9,860 nucleotides of DNA from Mageeibacillus sp. UBA1243 (GTDB lineage: Bacteria > Bacillota > Clostridia > UBA1212). The translations under genes were made by a program, and so were the position numbers. Each line of letters starts with the position of its first letter. The stretch's first letter is position 1. Shown here piece after piece: positions 1 through 6,227 of this stretch. Location: contig DBWH01000024.1 of assembly GCA_002308595.1 (NCBI GenBank), positions 1 through 9,860 on the forward strand, read 5' to 3'. A model generated the notes under the pieces. That model saw only the letters and a list, made by a program, of their open reading frames with translations. It did not search any database and was not told the origin of the DNA.

Positions 1-24
1 GTCTACTTCAGGAGGATCATATCA

Positions 25-57
25 CCGGCGGAATTGAAAACTCTGCCGGCATTTTTT
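25..57 (+). terminator. Rho-independent terminator of a gene upstream of the window
   Basis: An 8-bp stem (CCGGCGGA at 25-32 with TCTGCCGG at 42-49, one G-U pair) closes a 9-nt loop and is followed by six T at 52-57. The T-run lies only on the + strand side, so it should end a + strand transcript whose gene lies mostly or wholly before base 1. One forward frame ends at a TGA in the loop (35-37), another at 114-116, and the third stays open to about 150. I cannot tell which, if any, is the tail of that gene. Confidence 0.65.
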
Positions 58-133
58 ATGTGTCAAATAACGATTTACCACACCCGGAAACTCAAAAGAA
101 TGTTGAAAAAACTTGAAAGCCAGACAAGGCCGC

Positions 134-162
134 TTGTTTTTATGTGTGTATAGTTTTATTAT
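134..162 (+). promoter_or_regulatory. Possible sigma-A promoter of the lipoprotein gene
   Basis: TTGTTT at 134-139 and TATTAT at 157-162 are separated by 17 nt, the ideal spacing. Both hexamers deviate from consensus and the region is AT-rich, so chance matches are likely. It would give a leader of roughly 130 nt before the ATG at 298. Confidence 0.25.
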
Positions 163-284
163 GGTGCTAAGCAATTTGTTCATTTTCTTTAGCAATATAC
201 GGTTAAGGCAAAACTATATTCTAAAGTTGAATAACTGCTGCGGTAATTTACACTGTTGTGCGGAAGGAAAGATCCATGAGAAGA

Positions 285-289
285 AGGAG
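285..289 (+). promoter_or_regulatory. Ribosome binding site deciding the start at 298
   Basis: AGGAG at 285-289 lies 8 nt before the ATG at 298. The alternative GTG at 289 overlaps this site and could not use it, so 298 is the better start. It also places a Lys/Arg-rich segment directly at the N-terminus of the signal peptide. Confidence 0.75.
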
Positions 290-297
290 TGGTAGAA

Positions 298-780
298 ATG
301 AAGAGGAAATGGATGCGTTTTTTACTGATTACTTTGTCGATAGCTGTGCTGACAGTCTCAACGGCAGTATTGACCGGCTGTGCGCCGAAGTTTAAAGCGA
401 TTATTTATGAGCAAGTATCGATCAATCCGGAGTTTGGATTTGTGTCCAAAGCGTTTTTACTTACAAATGTAAATGAGGTTGAGCATCATGTTCAGACTTA
501 TCGAACGGATGAAAGCACACAGCCTTACTACGAGGAACTTAAAACAAATTACGGCGACGAATTCTTTAAAAAGAACAACTTAGTCGTGCTGTATTACTTC
601 GATGAAACCATTTCCAGCAAAATAACTGTAAAAGGCATACAATATGACGGTGAAACGGTCACAGTTCTGCTGAGCAGAAGTGTTCCCAAATACTGCTCAC
701 AGCAAGTGAAAGAGTGCGTCATAGTTGTTGAAACAGAGAAGAATGCAAAAATAGCCTCTGCAGACTATCGGGTTAACTGA
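298..780 (+). CDS. Small secreted lipoprotein, PrcB-like fold possible
   Basis: The gene encodes 160 residues. The N-terminus is a typical lipoprotein signal: a basic n-region (MKRK), a hydrophobic core, and the lipobox L25-T-G-C28. The mature protein should therefore be lipid-anchored at Cys28 on the outer face of the membrane. The mature part of about 130 residues has a helix-like segment (EVEHHV to LKTNYGDEFF) followed by alternating beta-like segments, including NNLVVLYYFDE and ETVTVLLSRSVP. Two more cysteines sit near the C-terminus (PKYCSQQVKEC). The order of elements recalls the PrcB C-terminal domain of secreted Bacillota proteins, but that is a by-eye resemblance and I do not assign a function. 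It stands alone, between the terminator at 25-57 and the hairpin at 817-846. Its base composition is visibly more AT-rich than that of the genes downstream, so it may have a different history. Confidence 0.8.
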   Translation: MKRKWMRFLLITLSIAVLTVSTAVLTGCAPKFKAIIYEQVSINPEFGFVSKAFLLTNVNEVEHHVQTYRTDESTQPYYEELKTNYGDEFFKKNNLVVLYYFDETISSKITVKGIQYDGETVTVLLSRSVPKYCSQQVKECVIVVETEKNAKIASADYRVN

Positions 781-816
781 TGTCTGAAGACAGATTGGCG
801 ATACAATCTAAGCGCC

Positions 817-851
817 GGACGGCAAGACCTAAAAACTCTGCCGTCCAATTT
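817..851 (+). terminator. Hairpin terminator after the lipoprotein gene
   Basis: GGACGGCA (817-824) and TGCCGTCC (839-846) form a perfect 8-bp stem around a 14-nt loop. The following tract is only AATTTCAT, so the U-run is weak and termination may be partial. The loop and 3' arm share the string AAAACTCTGCCG with the terminator at 25-57. Confidence 0.55.
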
Positions 852-876
852 CATATATGTTCAAACAGATGAAATA

Positions 877-885
877 TGGTATAAT
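877..885 (+). promoter_or_regulatory. Extended -10 promoter of the acetyltransferase gene
   Basis: TGG followed by TATAAT (880-885) is a perfect extended -10 element, 47 nt before the ATG at 933. No good -35 hexamer sits at 16-18 nt spacing, which is acceptable for extended -10 promoters. It lies just after the hairpin at 817-846, where a new transcript would be expected to begin. Confidence 0.55.
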
Positions 886-932
886 CAAGCCGTCTTTTCC
901 AAAGGAGAAGTTAGATTAACCCGGAGGTTACC

Positions 933-1451
933 ATGGCTAAGGTAAGAAGCGCAACAACGGAAGATGCCCGCAGGCTTCTCCAAATATATGCGTACTATGT
1001 GGAAAACACTGCGGTTTCCTTTGAATATGAGGTGCCCTCTGAAGAAGAGTTTCAAAAACGGGTATCGGACACCCTTGAAAAGTATCCTTACCTTGTAATT
1101 GAGGACGAAGGAGAAATAAAGGGTTACTGCTACGCGGGAGTTTTCAAGGCGAGAGCAGCCTACGACAGGTCGTGCGAGGTCAGCATATATGTTGACAAGG
1201 ATTCAAGAGGCCGCGGGTTTGGCGGCATGCTTTACAGGGCGCTTGAAGAGGAGCTTCCGAAGCTCGGAATTACAAATCTTTATGCGTGTATTGCCGATCC
1301 CGTGGTGCCTGACGAGTATCTTGACAGGTCGAGCGAGCTTTTCCACGGACGCATGGGTTACGTAAAAGTAGGTGAATTTCACGGGTGCGGCATGAAATTC
1401 GGGCGGCTCTATAACATGATATGGATGGAGAAAATATTGGCGGTGAACTGA
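933..1451 (+). CDS. GNAT N-acetyltransferase, PAT/MnaT-like
   Basis: The 172-residue protein fills a single GNAT domain, the usual length for phosphinothricin/methionine sulfoximine acetyltransferases. These transfer acetyl from acetyl-CoA to an amino group. The N-terminal strand and helix (VRSATTEDARRLLQIY), the segment RAAYDRSCEVSIYVD typical of the PAT/MnaT branch, the acetyl-CoA pyrophosphate loop R92-G-R-G-F-G97, and the C-terminal KFGRLYNMIWMEK stretch are all present. The start is set by GGAGG at 923-927. It is a soluble cytoplasmic enzyme with no signal peptide. Its stop overlaps the start of the oxidoreductase gene by one base, so the two are very likely co-translated. The true substrate is unknown: members of this branch acetylate methionine sulfoximine, methionine sulfone or amino acid analogues, and resistance to phosphinothricin should not be assumed. 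Confidence 0.88.
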   Translation: MAKVRSATTEDARRLLQIYAYYVENTAVSFEYEVPSEEEFQKRVSDTLEKYPYLVIEDEGEIKGYCYAGVFKARAAYDRSCEVSIYVDKDSRGRGFGGMLYRALEEELPKLGITNLYACIADPVVPDEYLDRSSELFHGRMGYVKVGEFHGCGMKFGRLYNMIWMEKILAVN

Positions 1452-2731
1452 TGAAAAAGATTTCGGTGATGATAATAGGCTGCGGCGACAGAGCGACCGT
1501 GTATGCCGACGAGGGAGTTAATAAGCTTGGCGCCATGAGGATCGACGCGTGTGTGGATCCCGACGTAAACAAGCTTGACATGATGGTGCGGGAGTTTGGC
1601 GTGCCGAGGGAAAACTGCTTTACTTCGATCGAAGGGGCCCTTGCCCGGGGCAGATTCTGCGACTGCATTATTAACGGCACCATGGACCGGCTGCATGTTG
1701 AGACCACAATGCCTTTCCTCGAGCAGGGCTACGACGTTCTCCTTGAGAAGCCCGTCTGCAACAACGAAAAGGACCTTCTCAGGCTCACGGAAGCTGCCAA
1801 GAAGCACAACTGCAGGCTCTTTGTCTGCCACGTCCTCCGCTACTCGCCTTTCTACAGAAAAATCAAGGAGATAATTCTCTCCGGAGAAATAGGGAAAATC
1901 GTCAATATCAGCACTTATGAGCACGTTGGCGTGTTCCTCACATCGGCAAGCTTTGTCCGGGGCAAGTGGAAGAGCAAAAAGGAGTGCGGCTCGTCGCTGC
2001 TTCTCGCCAAGTGCTCGCACGACATGGATCTTCTGTGCTGGCTGAACAACGGTACGAGGCCTTCCGAGGTAATGAGCCTTGGCGGCAGGAATTTTCTTAC
2101 ACCTGAGAACGCGCCGGAGGGGGCGGGGACGAGATGCCTTGTCGACTGCCCGCAGGAGGTTCGGGATAAGTGTATTTTTGACGCGGGGCCTCTTTACATC
2201 GACAACTGTCTGCTGCCCTGGTACCCCTGGCAGTGCACCGGCAAGGACTACCGCGAGATCACGGACGAAGAAAAGCTTGAGTCGCTTAAAACGTACAACC
2301 CGCACGGGCTTTGCGCCTATAAATGTGGCGGAGACATATGCGACCACCAGACGGTAAACGTCAGGTTCGAAAACGGCTCGTTTGCGACGCACAGCGTGAC
2401 TTTGTCCTCCTTCCGGGACGGCCGCGACATTTTTATTGCGGGAACCTTGGGAGAGATTGACGGCAGGGCGGACGACGGAAAGCTGACGGTTAGGCACTAC
2501 GACAGGAACACATCCTGGTTTGACAGCAGGGTCATTGAAATCGCGGGCGAGGACGGGTACGAGGGCGGTCACTTCGGCGGCGACAGAGGCCTTGTGAGCG
2601 ATTTTGTGAGCACGATTAACGGCGGCGAGCTTTCTGTATCGGCAACGACAATCGACGACTCAGTGAACGGCCAGCGGCTTGTGTTCAAGGCCGACGAGTC
2701 GCTCGAAAAGGGTGTGCCTGTTAAATTTTGA
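1451..2731 (+). CDS. Gfo/Idh/MocA-family NAD(P)-dependent oxidoreductase with Cys-rich insert
   Basis: The protein has 426 residues from the ATG at 1451, which overlaps the TGA of the acetyltransferase gene. An in-frame ATG at 1421 would add ten residues that do not fit the family. The N-terminal Rossmann fold starts with MIIGCGDRA (G10, G12, A15 of the nucleotide-binding loop). The family signature E99-K-P101 follows strand VLL. The catalytic-domain motif K187-C-S-H190-D191 holds the expected histidine. Family members oxidise, reduce or epimerise sugars, inositols and related polyols using NAD(P). Residues 229-297 carry eight cysteines (229, 233, 241, 253, 262, 288, 292, 297) ending in CDHQ. 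I recall Cys-rich inserts of this kind in a branch of clostridial Gfo/Idh proteins, and they may bind a metal. No signal peptide is present, so the protein is cytoplasmic. Coupling to the acetyltransferase suggests a shared amino-sugar-like or related substrate, but this is inference. Confidence 0.9.
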   Translation: MKKISVMIIGCGDRATVYADEGVNKLGAMRIDACVDPDVNKLDMMVREFGVPRENCFTSIEGALARGRFCDCIINGTMDRLHVETTMPFLEQGYDVLLEKPVCNNEKDLLRLTEAAKKHNCRLFVCHVLRYSPFYRKIKEIILSGEIGKIVNISTYEHVGVFLTSASFVRGKWKSKKECGSSLLLAKCSHDMDLLCWLNNGTRPSEVMSLGGRNFLTPENAPEGAGTRCLVDCPQEVRDKCIFDAGPLYIDNCLLPWYPWQCTGKDYREITDEEKLESLKTYNPHGLCAYKCGGDICDHQTVNVRFENGSFATHSVTLSSFRDGRDIFIAGTLGEIDGRADDGKLTVRHYDRNTSWFDSRVIEIAGEDGYEGGHFGGDRGLVSDFVSTINGGELSVSATTIDDSVNGQRLVFKADESLEKGVPVKF

Positions 2732-2744
2732 ACTTATGCAACAC

Positions 2745-2788
2745 TTACCCCACAGATTGTTGTATACATGCCGCTAAAAATGTGGTAA
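2745..2788. promoter_or_regulatory. Imperfect inverted repeat flanking a TGTATACA palindrome, possible operator
   Basis: TTACCCCACA at 2745-2754 is repeated inverted as TGTGGTAA at 2781-2788 (TTACC-ACA arms, with two extra C on the left). An 8-bp perfect palindrome TGTATACA sits between them at 2761-2768. The right arm overlaps the proposed -10 hexamer, a position suited to a repressor. It could also be a chance hairpin; there is no T-run, so it is not a terminator. Confidence 0.3.
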
Positions 2789-2791
2789 AAT
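2763..2791 (+). promoter_or_regulatory. Probable promoter of the two-domain surface protein
   Basis: TAAAAT at 2786-2791 is preceded by TGG, giving an extended -10 like the one at 877-885. TATACA at 2763-2768 lies 17 nt upstream as a weak -35. Another TATAAT at 2830-2835 is too close to the GGAGG site (2837-2841) to be used as a -10 for this gene. Confidence 0.4.
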
Positions 2792-2848
2792 AATCACGAA
2801 TCAGAACATATAGTTTGACTTTGGCATATTATAATTGGAGGTATCGTT

Positions 2849-4051
2849 ATGAAAAAAGTCGTATTATTATTTTTGGCGTGTATATTAACCGTGTTTACGG
2901 TTATTTGCCCGTATGCAGAAGAGGCTTTTCCTTCAGCGAATGAACTGGAGAAATTGGTTGACAATGCTTTGCTTGTGAGATCAATCCTGGGTGCCGGAAG
3001 ATACCCCTGGAATTATGAAAGCGGTGAACTTTCGTCAAAAGAGGTTAAGGAAGAGAAAGACGGTATTCTGTTTACCTATATTTACAGGCCTGTTATCGAC
3101 GGATTTGACGAGGCGGGAATAAAAAAACTTGTCAATGACACCCTTTCTGAAGAATTTGCGGGTGATGTATTGGCGAGAAACGGGGCCTTTTTTGAAGACT
3201 TCAAAGAAATTGACGGGGCAATGTACTTCAGAGAATGGGGCTACACCCTGTGCAACGGTTACAGAGAATATAAGAGGGACAGTGCCGCTGATATAGTTGT
3301 CGTTGAGAAAAGTACCGAAAATGCAGTGATTGAAGTTCATCTCATCCCTGATTTGACTGTTCGTCTGTCCCTTGTGAATGAGAATGGAACGTGGAAAGTA
3401 TCCTCGTATGACGCAGATAAGCTCCTCCTGACAGGAAATCCGGAGCTTATGAAGGCGGATGACTTCTCCGAAGAAGCGGCTCTTGAGGCTGTGAAGGCAG
3501 TTATCATGGAGGGGTATTACTATACGAGTCTGATGGGTCATGCGACAGATGCTTATTATGAGCTTGGCGGCGGAAGCAAGCTTCTTGAAGGTTCCCTGGC
3601 GCAACCGGAAACCTGGAGACAGTATTTGAAGGGCTTTGCCTCTGACGGGATTGCCGATAAGGTTCTGTTCAAAAATGACATGTTAAAGCTGAGAAGCGAC
3701 GGGCTCCTTGAAAGGACCATAAATGGGGGCGGAACCGACATCTATCAAGCGGTTCAGGAGTTTGCCGCCAATAGGTTAACTGTGACATCTGCCGACGCCT
3801 CCAATGCAACCTGCATTTATTCCTTCGGCTACGGAGACAAGGAAATCTGTTCTTTGACCATAGAATTCACAAGGAGCGGCGGGCGCTGGCTCATTTCGGG
3901 AGGAGACTTTTACGAAAAAATCCAGTCGGTTTATTCAGCCCATGCCAATCCGCAGACATCTGATTCAGGCATTTTTGCAATAACGGTGGCCGCTGCATTG
4001 GCGGTTGCAATCCTAATAAAAAGAAAAAGGCATGGAGCGCAGACTTTATGA
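2849..4051 (+). CDS. Secreted two-domain protein with C-terminal NPQTSD sorting-type anchor
   Basis: The protein has 400 residues, with the start set by GGAGG at 2837-2841. An N-terminal signal peptide ends around residue 23 (CPYA before EEAF). Two related domains follow. Residues about 26-190 end in VNENGTW182-KVSSYD, and residues about 200-358 end in FTRSGGRW347-LISGGD, which is a 165-residue offset. Each half has a helical segment, then beta-rich segments, then this strand-W-strand ending. The second half recalls the IseA family of secreted DL-endopeptidase inhibitors (pattern LAQP, then ING/GGG, then a C-terminal strand pair), but that match is tentative. The C-terminus has N367-PQTSD, a hydrophobic stretch (about 375-390) and a KRKR tail, as in sortase-attached proteins. 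It is therefore probably exposed on the cell surface. It is a single-gene unit with its own promoter region and the terminator at 4092-4126. I do not assign an activity. Confidence 0.8.
   Translation: MKKVVLLFLACILTVFTVICPYAEEAFPSANELEKLVDNALLVRSILGAGRYPWNYESGELSSKEVKEEKDGILFTYIYRPVIDGFDEAGIKKLVNDTLSEEFAGDVLARNGAFFEDFKEIDGAMYFREWGYTLCNGYREYKRDSAADIVVVEKSTENAVIEVHLIPDLTVRLSLVNENGTWKVSSYDADKLLLTGNPELMKADDFSEEAALEAVKAVIMEGYYYTSLMGHATDAYYELGGGSKLLEGSLAQPETWRQYLKGFASDGIADKVLFKNDMLKLRSDGLLERTINGGGTDIYQAVQEFAANRLTVTSADASNATCIYSFGYGDKEICSLTIEFTRSGGRWLISGGDFYEKIQSVYSAHANPQTSDSGIFAITVAAALAVAILIKRKRHGAQTL
3947..4048 (+). other. C-terminal sortase-like sorting signal (NPQTSD, membrane helix, basic tail)
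   Basis: This stretch encodes residues 367-400 of the surface protein: NPQTSD, then a hydrophobic helix rich in Ala, Val and Ile, then KRKR and a short tail. The arrangement matches cell-wall sorting signals. The pentapeptide NPQTS resembles the NPQTN-type motif of class B sortases more than LPXTG. No sortase gene is in this window, so covalent attachment is not shown. The helix may simply be a membrane anchor. Confidence 0.55.
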
Positions 4052-4091
4052 GAAACACACTCCGTTTTGAAATTTGCGGAGCTTAACATCG

Positions 4092-4126
4092 GCGGCGGGG
4101 TTTTATTGACCACAGCCGCTTTTTTT
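4092..4126 (+). terminator. Rho-independent terminator after the two-domain surface protein
   Basis: GCGGC (4092-4096) pairs with GCCGC (4115-4119), and an inner GGT/ACC pair (4099-4101 with 4109-4111) closes a 7-nt loop. Seven T follow at 4120-4126. It separates the surface protein gene from the operon that starts at 4237. Confidence 0.7.
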
Positions 4127-4163
4127 GTTCACAGTCGGTGTAGAAAAAAATAATAATTTATAG

Positions 4164-4169
4164 TAAAAT
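4164..4169 (+). promoter_or_regulatory. Candidate -10 element for the glycan-editing operon
   Basis: TAAAAT at 4164-4169 lies in a very AT-rich stretch between the terminator at 4092-4126 and the first gene at 4237. The -35 position holds no good match. It is called mainly because a promoter is needed here and the hexamer matches the -10 proposed for the preceding gene. Confidence 0.3.
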
Positions 4170-4236
4170 GCCTTCAAATGCCGCGAAATGATCATAGTGC
4201 GGAAATTCGAAAACTTTCGTATATGGAGGAAAGAAT

Positions 4237-6168
4237 ATGAAAAAGATGAATTCCTTGATAAAACCGGCGCTGGTGCTGCTTGTTGTTTTATCTGTTGCAG
4301 CACTGTTTGTGTCCTGCACGTCGCCCGAGCCGGCCAATCCGACTTCCGTTCCGGAAACGAATACCGAAGCTCCGACCGCGACAGATGAACCGGTAAATCC
4401 GACCGATGTGCCGGATGCGACGCCGACAGATGCCCCTGCGGAAACACCGACTGAGGGCCCGACCGCGACGCCGACCGACACTCCCGCAGACACTCCGACG
4501 GAGGGCCCGACGGCAACTCCTACCGCGACACCTACGGAAGCACCGACGGATACGCCTACACCTACACCTACACCGACTCCTACCCCGACTGCGACACCGA
4601 GCCCGACGCCCACACCGACGCCGACTCCCACCGCGACACCTACACCTACCTCGACTCCCACACCGACTCCCGCGGAACCTGAGACTGTCAACTTCACTGT
4701 CGCCAATGTTTTCTCAAAGAACATGGTGATCCAGAGAAACGAGCCTGTGAAGGTTTGGGGATTTGCGGATGACGCATCAGACGGCGGTATCGTTTATGCC
4801 GAATTTTTAGGCGAGAAAGCTCAGACTACCATCAAGGATGGCGAGTGGATGATCGTGTTTGACAAGTCATTCCCCGCCAATGCAAACCAGGGCAACACCC
4901 TCAAAATCTACAGCAAGACCAAAACTTACGAGCTCACGAACGTTCTTGTCGGCGACGTGTACATGGTCATCGGCCAGTCGAACTGCGCTTACGGAATGGA
5001 TACGCATTGGCAGTTTGTGGACGCTGACGACGATGAAAAGTGCGGCCGCAACGCGAACATAAACTACCCGATCAGGGTCAACTACAACTCCCAGTCGGTG
5101 CCGAACAACACTGTCAAGAAGGGCAGCGACGAAGAAGCCAAGGACATCACGCGCACGAACTCCTGGAAGGTCGGCAGCAACAAGGGCAACATCTCGAGCT
5201 TCACGGCAATCGGTTATCTGTTCGCAAGAAACTATGCCAGAATGACAAACAGCACCGTTCCGATCGGCCTCATCGAGATTGACGGCAACGGCCAGCCCCT
5301 CGGCGCTTTCCTCTGCAACGAGATTGCCGAGAAGCACAACACCGACACCTACAACGCGAATAAGGGCTACTACGTGACCACGGGCGTCAACGCCGATCAC
5401 GCAAGACACCTCTACAACATGTTCATGGCGCCTTTCCAGAACATGCCTATCGCGGGCATCATCTGGTACCAGGGCGAGAGCGACTATTCCGCCAATGAGA
5501 CAAACCGCTACGCCGAAGTTTTCTGCGACTACATCGAGTACATGCGCGGCACCCACAACTCCGTGAACAAGAACTTCCCCGTTTACTTCATCGAGTTCCC
5601 GTCAATGTACAACAAGCCCTCCGGCTACTCCGGAACGTGGGCATACATGGACGTCGGCAGGATCCGCGGCATGATGGGCAACATGGTCATGATGTCCGAA
5701 AACATGTTCCAGATCGAGTCGAGCGACGTCTGGGCGGACAAGACCTACTGGAACAGCCTCCATCCGAACTGCAAATACGAGCAGGCTCTGAGAGCCGCCA
5801 AGATCGCATGCGCGTTCAACAACGAGGGCGGCATCACCATGGACAATGCTTCGGGGCCGGTTCTTGAATCGATCACTTATTCGAATGACGGTCTCACGGC
5901 GACGCTCAAGTTCAAGAACGTCGGCGACGGTCTTAAGACTATCGACGGAAGCGACACCGTAAGAGGTTTCAACAGTGTCTCGTCAAGCGGCTACGCGGGA
6001 ACGAGCGTCACCGGCAAGATCACCGGAAAAGACACTGTCACGATCACACTCTCGTCAAAGAAGTACGGTGTGGCCTACAACGTCAAGACCGAGTATTACT
6101 TTGGCGATCAGCTCAATCTCTGCAACTCTGCAGGCATACCGGCAGGGGCATTCATGTTTAAGAGATAA
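4237..6168 (+). CDS. Sialate O-acetylesterase-family (SASA/SGNH) lipoprotein with Thr-Pro spacer
   Basis: The protein has 643 residues, with GGAGGA at 4225-4230 before the start. The signal peptide ends in FVS-C27, a slightly loose lipobox, so it is probably lipid-anchored outside the cell. Residues 28-148 are a Thr/Pro/Ala spacer. The rest follows the sialate O-acetylesterase plan. A beta-sandwich (NVFSKNMVIQRNEPVKVWGFA) leads into the SGNH hydrolase domain, with nucleophile block G246-Q-S248-N, the family block W410-YQGES415, and the catalytic His block L508-H509-P. A C-terminal beta-domain (GPVLESITYSNDG onward) completes it. Relatives remove O-acetyl groups from sialic acid or other acetylated glycans. 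The usual Asp two residues before the catalytic His is Ser507 here. It is first in an apparent operon with a phosphodiester glycosidase, a membrane protein and a PIG-L deacetylase. The exact substrate is unknown and may be a cell-wall or host glycan. Confidence 0.9.
   Translation: MKKMNSLIKPALVLLVVLSVAALFVSCTSPEPANPTSVPETNTEAPTATDEPVNPTDVPDATPTDAPAETPTEGPTATPTDTPADTPTEGPTATPTATPTEAPTDTPTPTPTPTPTPTATPSPTPTPTPTPTATPTPTSTPTPTPAEPETVNFTVANVFSKNMVIQRNEPVKVWGFADDASDGGIVYAEFLGEKAQTTIKDGEWMIVFDKSFPANANQGNTLKIYSKTKTYELTNVLVGDVYMVIGQSNCAYGMDTHWQFVDADDDEKCGRNANINYPIRVNYNSQSVPNNTVKKGSDEEAKDITRTNSWKVGSNKGNISSFTAIGYLFARNYARMTNSTVPIGLIEIDGNGQPLGAFLCNEIAEKHNTDTYNANKGYYVTTGVNADHARHLYNMFMAPFQNMPIAGIIWYQGESDYSANETNRYAEVFCDYIEYMRGTHNSVNKNFPVYFIEFPSMYNKPSGYSGTWAYMDVGRIRGMMGNMVMMSENMFQIESSDVWADKTYWNSLHPNCKYEQALRAAKIACAFNNEGGITMDNASGPVLESITYSNDGLTATLKFKNVGDGLKTIDGSDTVRGFNSVSSSGYAGTSVTGKITGKDTVTITLSSKKYGVAYNVKTEYYFGDQLNLCNSAGIPAGAFMFKR
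4318..4680 (+). repeat. Low-complexity Thr-Pro spacer region of the esterase gene
   Basis: This region encodes residues 28-148 and consists largely of ACN-CCN codon pairs, densest at about 4545-4675 where TP dipeptides run in series. Related blocks such as TPTEGPTATPT occur twice, pointing to growth by duplication. The peptide should be extended and flexible, holding the hydrolase away from the lipid anchor. Codons vary between copies, which limits but does not remove the chance of slippage. Frames on both strands stay open across it only because of this composition. Confidence 0.9.
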
Positions 6169-6227
6169 AGTGCATACGTTTATGATGCATTGGCGGTTTA
6201 TACCCGGAACCGGTGAAACGGATTAAA

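Larger units (their letters stand above)
58..297 (+). other. AT-rich intergenic leader of the lipoprotein gene
   Basis: This stretch is clearly richer in A+T than the genes further downstream. A short open frame from a TTG at 113 to a stop at 293-295 has no ribosome binding site and an unconvincing composition, so I do not call it. The only promoter-like pair I see is TTGTTT (134-139) and TATTAT (157-162) with 17 nt between them. I see no RNA gene or riboswitch that I recognise. Confidence 0.4.

Noticed and set aside
3..116. Open frame running in from before the window and ending in TGA at 114-116
   Set aside because: It could be the tail of an upstream gene, but it would read through the terminator at 25-57, and two other frames are about as plausible. 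It is too short to decide.
113..295. 60-residue hydrophobic open frame before the lipoprotein gene
   Set aside because: It starts at a TTG with no ribosome binding site, lies in AT-rich leader DNA, and ends just before the real start at 298.
1409..2572. Long open frame on the - strand across the oxidoreductase gene
   Set aside because: It is antisense to a gene with clear family motifs. Its product has no recognisable domain and it arises from the codon bias of the + strand gene.
2815..2835. TTGACT and TATAAT as a promoter before the surface protein gene
   Set aside because: The two hexamers are only 9 nt apart, and the implied start would fall at or after the ribosome binding site.
4545..4675. 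Possible CRISPR-like or VNTR array
   Set aside because: The repetition is a six-base codon pattern within one continuous reading frame, with no spacers of constant length.
4158..4724. - strand frame giving a long Val-Gly repeat protein
   Set aside because: It is the reverse reading of the ACN-CCN Thr-Pro spacer, with no ribosome binding site or independent support.
6169..6227. Possible terminator or promoter between the esterase and the glycosidase
   Set aside because: Only a 5-bp TGCAT/ATGCA inverted repeat is present, with no T-run and no convincing promoter hexamers.
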